From Roseiarcus sp963779095 (GTDB taxonomy: Bacteria > Pseudomonadota > Alphaproteobacteria > Rhizobiales > Beijerinckiaceae): a DNA stretch of 64,000 bases. The stretch is from contig CAVZWU010000018.1 in NCBI GenBank assembly GCA_963779095.1, positions 1-64,000 on the forward strand. Direction: 5' to 3'. Both the position numbers and the translations under genes were made by a program. The notes under the pieces were generated by a model. That model searched no databases. It was given only the letters and a program-made list of their open reading frames with translations, and was not told where the DNA came from. This document shows, piece after piece, positions 59,323-64,000 of the stretch. Each line of letters opens with the position of its first letter. Position 1 is the first letter of the stretch.

Positions 59323-59460
59323 GGCGATAGCCTTTGTCGGCCCCGACGCCCCGCGCGCGCCCGCGAAAAGCGGGGCTTGGGGCGCCGGGCTCATGCGCGC
59401 CCCAACTCGGCATGCTCGCTTCTTTTGCGAGCGTGACATCGGAGCAGCCAGGATCTTCCG

Positions 59461-60407
59461 ATGACAGCAGTCGCCGACACGACCGTCGCCAATCCCGCGC
59501 CTACGCGGGCGGCGGCGGCCAACACCGCCATCGACCGCGCAGGCCTGCCCGGATGGCTTCAGGCGACGCCGTTCGCGCTCGTCTTTCTCGTCTTCTTCAT
59601 CATCCCGCTGATCCTCGTCGTCATCGTCAGCTTCTGGGACTACAACGATTACGCGATGCTGCCGTCCTTCACGCTGCGCAGCTACACCGAGACCTTCGAG
59701 GGCTGCCTGGACGCAGCTGCCCGATCTCTGCACGATCCTCAAGACCTATCTGTCGACGGCGAAATTCTGCTTCATCGTCTGGCTCACGACGCTCGTCATC
59801 GGCTTCACGGTCGCCTATTTCCTCGCCTTCCACGTGCGCTCCGCCACGACGCAGATGGTGCTGTTCCTCGTCTGCACCATTCCGTTCTGGACGTCGAACG
59901 TCATCCGCATGATCTCGTGGATTCCCTTGCTCGGGCGCAACGGGCTCGTCAACGACGCCCTCATCCGCGCCCATCTCGTGGACAAGCCGGTTGAATGGCT
60001 GCTCTATTCGCCGTTCTCGGTGTCGCTGGCGTTCACCCACCTCTTCACCTTCTTCATGGTCGTGCCGATCTTCAATTCGATGATGCGCATCGACAAGCGT
60101 CTTGATCGAAGCGGCCTATGACGCGGGCGCGTCGGGCTGGCAGACGCTGTGGAGCGTCATCGTGCCCTTGTCGAAGCCGGGCATCGTCATCGGCTCGATC
60201 TTCGTCGTGACGATCGTGATGGGCGACTTCATCACCTTCGACGTCATGGGCGGCGAGCAGATCGCCTCGGCGGGCAAGGTGGTGGAGACGCGCCTCAACG
60301 CGCTTCAGTTCCCGCCCGCGGCCGCGAACGCCGTGATCCTGCTTGCGGTCACGCTTCTGATCATCACCGCGCTCAACCGCGTCGTCGACATGCAGAAAGA
60401 ACTCTGA
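59461..60407 (+). CDS. Polyamine-type ABC transporter permease, PotB-like (frameshifted)
   Basis: Inner-membrane permease of about 315 residues. N-terminal helix: FALVFLVFFIIPLILVVIVS. After a shift near 59705 the frame gives TYLSTAKFCFIVWLTTLVIG; after another near 60100 it gives LIEAAYDAGASGWQTLWSVI, the EAA loop that contacts the ATPase. It ends NRVVDMQKEL at 60407. A small hairpin (59414-59432) lies in the gap after the binding-protein gene and may stabilise that part of the mRNA. Confidence 0.82.
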
Positions 60408-60410
60408 GAG

Positions 60411-61295
60411 ATGGGCGAGGAGCGCTCCGCCGCATTTTACTGGCTCGCGGCTTTCTTCGCGCTGTTCGTGCTGTTCCTGTACGGCCCGATGATCGTCATC
60501 TTCATTCTCTCGTTCCAGGGTCCGACCGGCGGCCTGACCTTCCCGTTGAACGGCCTTTCGTTCCACTGGTTCGAGCAGCTTTGGCAGGGCGGGGGCATCG
60601 TCGACATCCACGACGCGTTCCTGCGCTCGCTCGAGCTCGGCCTCGTGGTGATGGTCCTCACCGTCCTGCTCTCGCTCAGCGCCGGCCTCGCGTTCCGCAA
60701 GCGGTTCACGGATCGAACCTCCTGTTCTTCGTCGCCGTCGCGAGCCTGATCGTGCCCTCGATCGTCACCTCGCTCGGCATCGCGCTCGAGTTCCGCCTGC
60801 TCGACGACTTTCTCAAGAACCACGCGCCCGCGTGGATCGCGACCGATTTCAAGACCAGCATGGGCACGTTCACTTCGGGCCTTGGCGCGCATCTCACCTG
60901 GACGCTGCCCTTCGGCCTTCTGGTGATGTTCGCGATCTTCAACCGCTTCGACAATCGCTACGAGGAGGCCGCGCGCGATCAGGGAGCGACGCCGTGCGCA
61001 GACCCTGCGCTATGTGATCCTGCCGATCATCCTGCCCTCCGTGATCGGCGTCGGGTTCTTCGGCTTCACTCTGTCGTGGGACGAGATCGCGCGATCGAGC
61101 CAGGCCATGGGCGAGCACAATACGCTGCCGATGGAGCTGCAGGCCCTGACCACGACCGTGACGACTCCGGAGATTTACGCCCTCGGCACCTCGACGACGG
61201 GCGTATCCTTCGGCGTGATCGCGCTGGCGCTGATCGCGATCATGACTATCCGCGCCCGCCAGGCTCGACACGGGTCCGACGCCGGCCAGGCGTGA
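60411..61295 (+). CDS. Polyamine-type ABC transporter permease, PotC-like (frameshifted)
   Basis: Second permease, about 295 residues, starting 3 bases after the potB-like stop. The N-terminal helix is AAFFALFVLFLYGPMIVIFI. Frame changes lie near 60715 (before LLFFVAVASLIVPSIVTSLG) and near 60990 (before QTLRYVILPIILPSVIGVGF). The EAA-type loop is EEAARDQGAT followed by TLRYVILP. It ends at 61295. Last gene of the operon. Confidence 0.82.
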
Positions 61296-61507
61296 GGCCG
61301 GCCGGGAGAGCGGTTGGGCGCTGCGCCGGGCGGCCTGACAGGATCATTTGCGACAAGGCGCCCGCTTGGCCCCTCCGCCCGCGGCTCAGCCGTCGAGGGC
61401 TGGCAAATCGGGCGCAAAACGCGTAGACTCGTCGCGCGCCGCGCAGCCGGGGCTCAACTCATGCTGAAATCGCGGGCTTTCGATTGAGCCAATCGGGGAG
61501 AATTCTC

Positions 61508-61945
61508 ATGGGCACTATTACGCGTCGCGGCCTCATTCTATCTGGCGCCGGCCTGGCGACCGCGGCATTTATCGCGCCTGCCGAAGCCGCGACCGGATCG
61601 GTCTCCATGCACATCGCCAGCGCCGGTTTCATCTTCGGCGTGACCGGGGGCAGCGGCGTTTTGACCTTCAGGGGCCTTCAATATCCGCTCAGGATCGGCG
61701 GCATCCGCGCCGGCGCCTTGATTGGCGTCTCGGCGACGGATCTGATCGGCACCGCGTCGCACCTTCATTCTCCGGGCGACATCGCGGGCATCTACTCGGC
61801 GATCGGCGCCGGCATGGCGGTTGCGGGAGGGAGAAGCTCCGCGCAGCTCTCCAACGCCAACGGGGTGGTGCTGCGCCTTCACGGGCGCCAGATCGGCTTC
61901 AGCTTCTCGATCGACCTCGGCGGGATGAGCATCTCACTAGGTTAA
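61508..61945 (+). CDS. Tat-exported small protein, DUF1134/EipA-like
   Basis: 145 residues with a twin-arginine leader (ITRRGLILSGAGLATAAFIA). The mature part is Gly-rich and strand-rich (GGSGVLTFRGLQYPLRIGGI, ANGVVLRLHGRQIGFSFSID), like the EipA/DUF1134 beta-barrel group needed for envelope integrity in some alphaproteobacteria. The match is by pattern only. ATG 61508 has GGGGAGAA upstream. The frame is intact; a possible promoter gap of 210 bases precedes it. Confidence 0.55.
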   Translation: MGTITRRGLILSGAGLATAAFIAPAEAATGSVSMHIASAGFIFGVTGGSGVLTFRGLQYPLRIGGIRAGALIGVSATDLIGTASHLHSPGDIAGIYSAIGAGMAVAGGRSSAQLSNANGVVLRLHGRQIGFSFSIDLGGMSISLG

Positions 61946-61964
61946 GGCTGAGACTCGGTTCGCA

Positions 61965-62987
61965 ATGGCGTTGCGCCGACGCGAATTCACGGCCCTTCTG
62001 CTCGGCGGGGCGGCTGCGCTCGGCCTCGCCGGGCGGGCGGAGGCTGAAGGCGATCCGCTGCCCTCGTGGAACGACGGGCCGGCCAAGGACGGAATCGTCA
62101 AATTCGTCCGTGCGACGACCGACGCCGCGAGCCCTGATTTCGTGCCGGTCGCGGAACGCATCGCGACCTTCGACCAGGACGGCACGCTCTGGGTCGAGCA
62201 GCCAATCTATACGCAGATCGTATTCGCTTTCAGTCGCGTGCCGGAAGTCGTGAAGGAAAGGCCTGAGCTTGCCAAGGAAGAGGCGTTCAGGGCCATCCTT
62301 TCGGGCGACCGCGCGGCAATCGAGAAACTGTCGATGGGGCAGCTTCTTTCCGTCGTTGGCGCGACCTTGACCGGCATGGATGTGGAGACCTACCGCAATG
62401 AGGTCGAAGCCTGGATCGGCCAGGCCCGCGATCCGCGCTGGAAGCGACCCTTCACCGACCTCGTCTATCAGCCGCAGATCGAGCTCCTCGAATATCTGCG
62501 CGCCAACGGCTACCGGACCTTCATCGTGACCGGCGGCGGCCAGGATTTCGTCCGCGCCTATTCCGAGCGGGTCTATGGCGTTCCGCCCGAGCAGGTGATC
62601 GGAACCATGTTCGGCCTCAGCTTCAAACCGGGAGCGGACGGCAAGCCCGTCCTCGTCCGGGAAGCCAAGCTTCTCCTCACCGACGACGAGGCCGGCAAGC
62701 CCGAGGGCATCCATCTCGTGATCGGGCGGAGGCCCCAATTCGCCTTCGGCAACTCGGCCGGCGACCGCGAGATGCTCGAATATACCAAGGCCGGTCCGGG
62801 CGCCCGGTTGGGCATGATCGTCCTGCACGACGACAGCGCGCGCGAATACGCTTACGGGCCCGCCCAAGGCCTGCCCGACACGAAAATCGGGACATTCCCG
62901 CAGGCGCTCTACGATCAGGCGATGAAGGACGGCTGGATCGTCGTCAGCATGAAGAACGACTGGAAGCGGATCTTCGCGTTCGAATAG
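61965..62987 (+). CDS. Exported HAD-family phosphatase
   Basis: 340-residue haloacid-dehalogenase-type hydrolase. The leader LRRREFTALLLGGAAALGLA has a Tat-like motif. Catalytic motifs are ATFDQDGTLW (nucleophile Asp), FIVTGGGQDF (motif II) and GNSAGDREM (motif IV). The group includes periplasmic phosphoserine-phosphatase-like proteins; substrate unknown. It starts 19 bases after the preceding small exported protein and may be cotranscribed. Confidence 0.82.
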   Translation: MALRRREFTALLLGGAAALGLAGRAEAEGDPLPSWNDGPAKDGIVKFVRATTDAASPDFVPVAERIATFDQDGTLWVEQPIYTQIVFAFSRVPEVVKERPELAKEEAFRAILSGDRAAIEKLSMGQLLSVVGATLTGMDVETYRNEVEAWIGQARDPRWKRPFTDLVYQPQIELLEYLRANGYRTFIVTGGGQDFVRAYSERVYGVPPEQVIGTMFGLSFKPGADGKPVLVREAKLLLTDDEAGKPEGIHLVIGRRPQFAFGNSAGDREMLEYTKAGPGARLGMIVLHDDSAREYAYGPAQGLPDTKIGTFPQALYDQAMKDGWIVVSMKNDWKRIFAFE

Positions 62988-63064
62988 CGTCCTGAACGCG
63001 ACTATTCGCCCGCGGCGTCTGGAGCCGTCGGGATGGACTTATACCCCTTCTATTTGAGCGCGAC

Positions 63065-64000
63065 TCATCGCGCTCGATTCCGCGCAACGGCGCGGGCGCG
63101 CATTCGCGCTTTCGCCGCATGGCGATGATCGGTTCCAATCATCGAGTTCTTGGACTTGTCGGCCGGCAACGCGCGCTCCCGAAGCGACTCGTAAATGGGC
63201 GGGTCCTTCATCATGGCCGCCGCCAGCATGGCCATCGAGCATGCGCACAACATCGGCAGCAGCATCGTCACGCTCCCGGTCATCTCCGTGACGAGCACGA
63301 TGCCGGTGATCGGGGCTCGCACGACGCCGGTGAAGAAGGCGGCTATGCCGACCACCGCGAACGCCTCGGGCTGAACATTCAGATAAGGCGCGACCGCTCG
63401 GCAGACCGCTCCGGACAGGAATCCGAACTGCGCCCCCAGGACCAGCATGGGGGCAAACAGACCGCCCGGCGTTCCAGCAGCGTACGACACAGGACCAAGC
63501 GCAAATCGGATCAGGAAGGCGGCCGGAATGGCGGCCAGCGGCGCGCCGCCTGTCAGGACGCTCTGGGTGATCGCGTCTCCGCCGCCGATCAGGTCGCGCG
63601 CAAACCAGCCCAGGACGCCGACGGCCGCGCCGACCAAGGCGCCGCGCAAGTCGACCTGCGCAAAGATCAGTCGGCGCGCGGTTGCGCGCGTTGCGAGCAG
63701 CAACCGGTTATACGCGACGGCCAAAAGGCCGGCGAAGGCTCCAAACGCGAAATAGAGCGGTCTCGTTGCGGCGTCGCCGTAGCCAAGTCCGCTGACGGTG
63801 AAGTCCGGCATGTCGCCGAGCAAGAGGCGCGCGACCTCGATGGCCGTGGCGGATGCGCCGAGGGCGGCGAGGGCGATACGGCGCTCAAACCGCTGCACCA
63901 ATTCCTCGAGGACGAAGACAGCCCCGGCGATCGGAGCGTTGAAGGCGGTGCCGAGGCCGGCGCCGGCTCCGGCGGCCATCAGCACTCGGCAGTCCGCCCA
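63065..64000 (-). CDS. ClC-family chloride channel/transporter (5' end outside window)
   Basis: C-terminal two-thirds of a voltage-gated ClC-type protein. The first residues in the window read VLMAAGAGAGLGTAFNAPIAG, followed by AVFVLEELVQRFERR, a family hallmark. Later are APMLVLGAQFGFLSG and the helix-N region FFTGVVRAPITGIVLVTEMTG. The stop is at 63065 after an Arg-rich tail without CBS domains. The GREGP gating motif is beyond 64000, so antiporter versus channel cannot be judged. Confidence 0.88.
   Translation of the reverse strand, partial: WADCRVLMAAGAGAGLGTAFNAPIAGAVFVLEELVQRFERRIALAALGASATAIEVARLLLGDMPDFTVSGLGYGDAATRPLYFAFGAFAGLLAVAYNRLLLATRATARRLIFAQVDLRGALVGAAVGVLGWFARDLIGGGDAITQSVLTGGAPLAAIPAAFLIRFALGPVSYAAGTPGGLFAPMLVLGAQFGFLSGAVCRAVAPYLNVQPEAFAVVGIAAFFTGVVRAPITGIVLVTEMTGSVTMLLPMLCACSMAMLAAAMMKDPPIYESLRERALPADKSKNSMIGTDHRHAAKARMRARAVARNRAR

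Overview
The window looks like a chromosomal segment from a GC-rich alphaproteobacterium of the Hyphomicrobiales (Rhizobiales) type. Supporting signs are cpdR beside an N-formylglutamate amidohydrolase gene and hisN, a DUF2852 protein, the leuS-lptE pair, groESL with a CIRCE box, Tat-type leaders on several exported proteins, and a MaoC/Pta-like remnant next to ackA. Genus cannot be fixed from the sequence alone. I see no rRNA, tRNA, CRISPR array or transposase gene.

Layout. 0-6 kb: a P-type proton ATPase (-), an EAL-domain remnant, and a large secreted protein (-) with a CRP-like site upstream. 6-13 kb: tlpA-like (-) back to back with argH (+), a YdcF-like protein, then a zinc module (zur, znuA, znuC, znuB). 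13-20 kb: a membrane adenylate cyclase with a 2Fe-2S domain behind a second CRP-like site, a periplasmic trehalase, an acetyltransferase and an Orn/Lys/Arg decarboxylase. 20-30 kb: a pta remnant and ackA (+), then on the minus strand a membrane protein, a TfoX-like protein, a lytic transglycosylase, a YCII protein, an amidase and a peptide-type binding protein; after them DUF2852 (-) and an MFS exporter (+). 30-38 kb: a Dpp/Opp-type ABC operon (two permeases, two ATPases), lptE and leuS, all minus.

38-46.5 kb is the best-defined metabolic unit. It holds an SDR dehydrogenase, a 147-bp inverted repeat, a FadR-type GntR regulator, a ribose-type ABC importer and otnI-otnK-otnC. The last three convert 2-oxo-tetronate to dihydroxyacetone phosphate, so the cluster probably imports and degrades a C4 sugar acid. 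A matching sequence, TGRT-TGCCGG-ACCA, precedes both the regulator and the transporter and is a good operator candidate.

46.5-50 kb is a less GC-rich accessory stretch (XRE regulator, small phage-like ORFs, a GT39-like membrane protein). 50-54.3 kb: hisN, a strong candidate small RNA at 51229-51318 with two CCTCC motifs, N-formylglutamate amidohydrolase, cpdR and two secreted proteins. 54.3-61.3 kb: groES-groEL with heat-shock promoter and CIRCE, then a spermidine/putrescine-type ABC operon. 61.5-64 kb: two exported proteins and a ClC channel running off the end.

Caution: about fifty single-base indels break otherwise well-conserved genes (trehalase, decarboxylase, leuS, the YCII gene and others). 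The protein stays conserved across each break, with few substitutions or in-frame stops, so most are probably assembly or sequencing errors. Coordinates for these genes span the whole inferred gene, and their calls say frameshifted.
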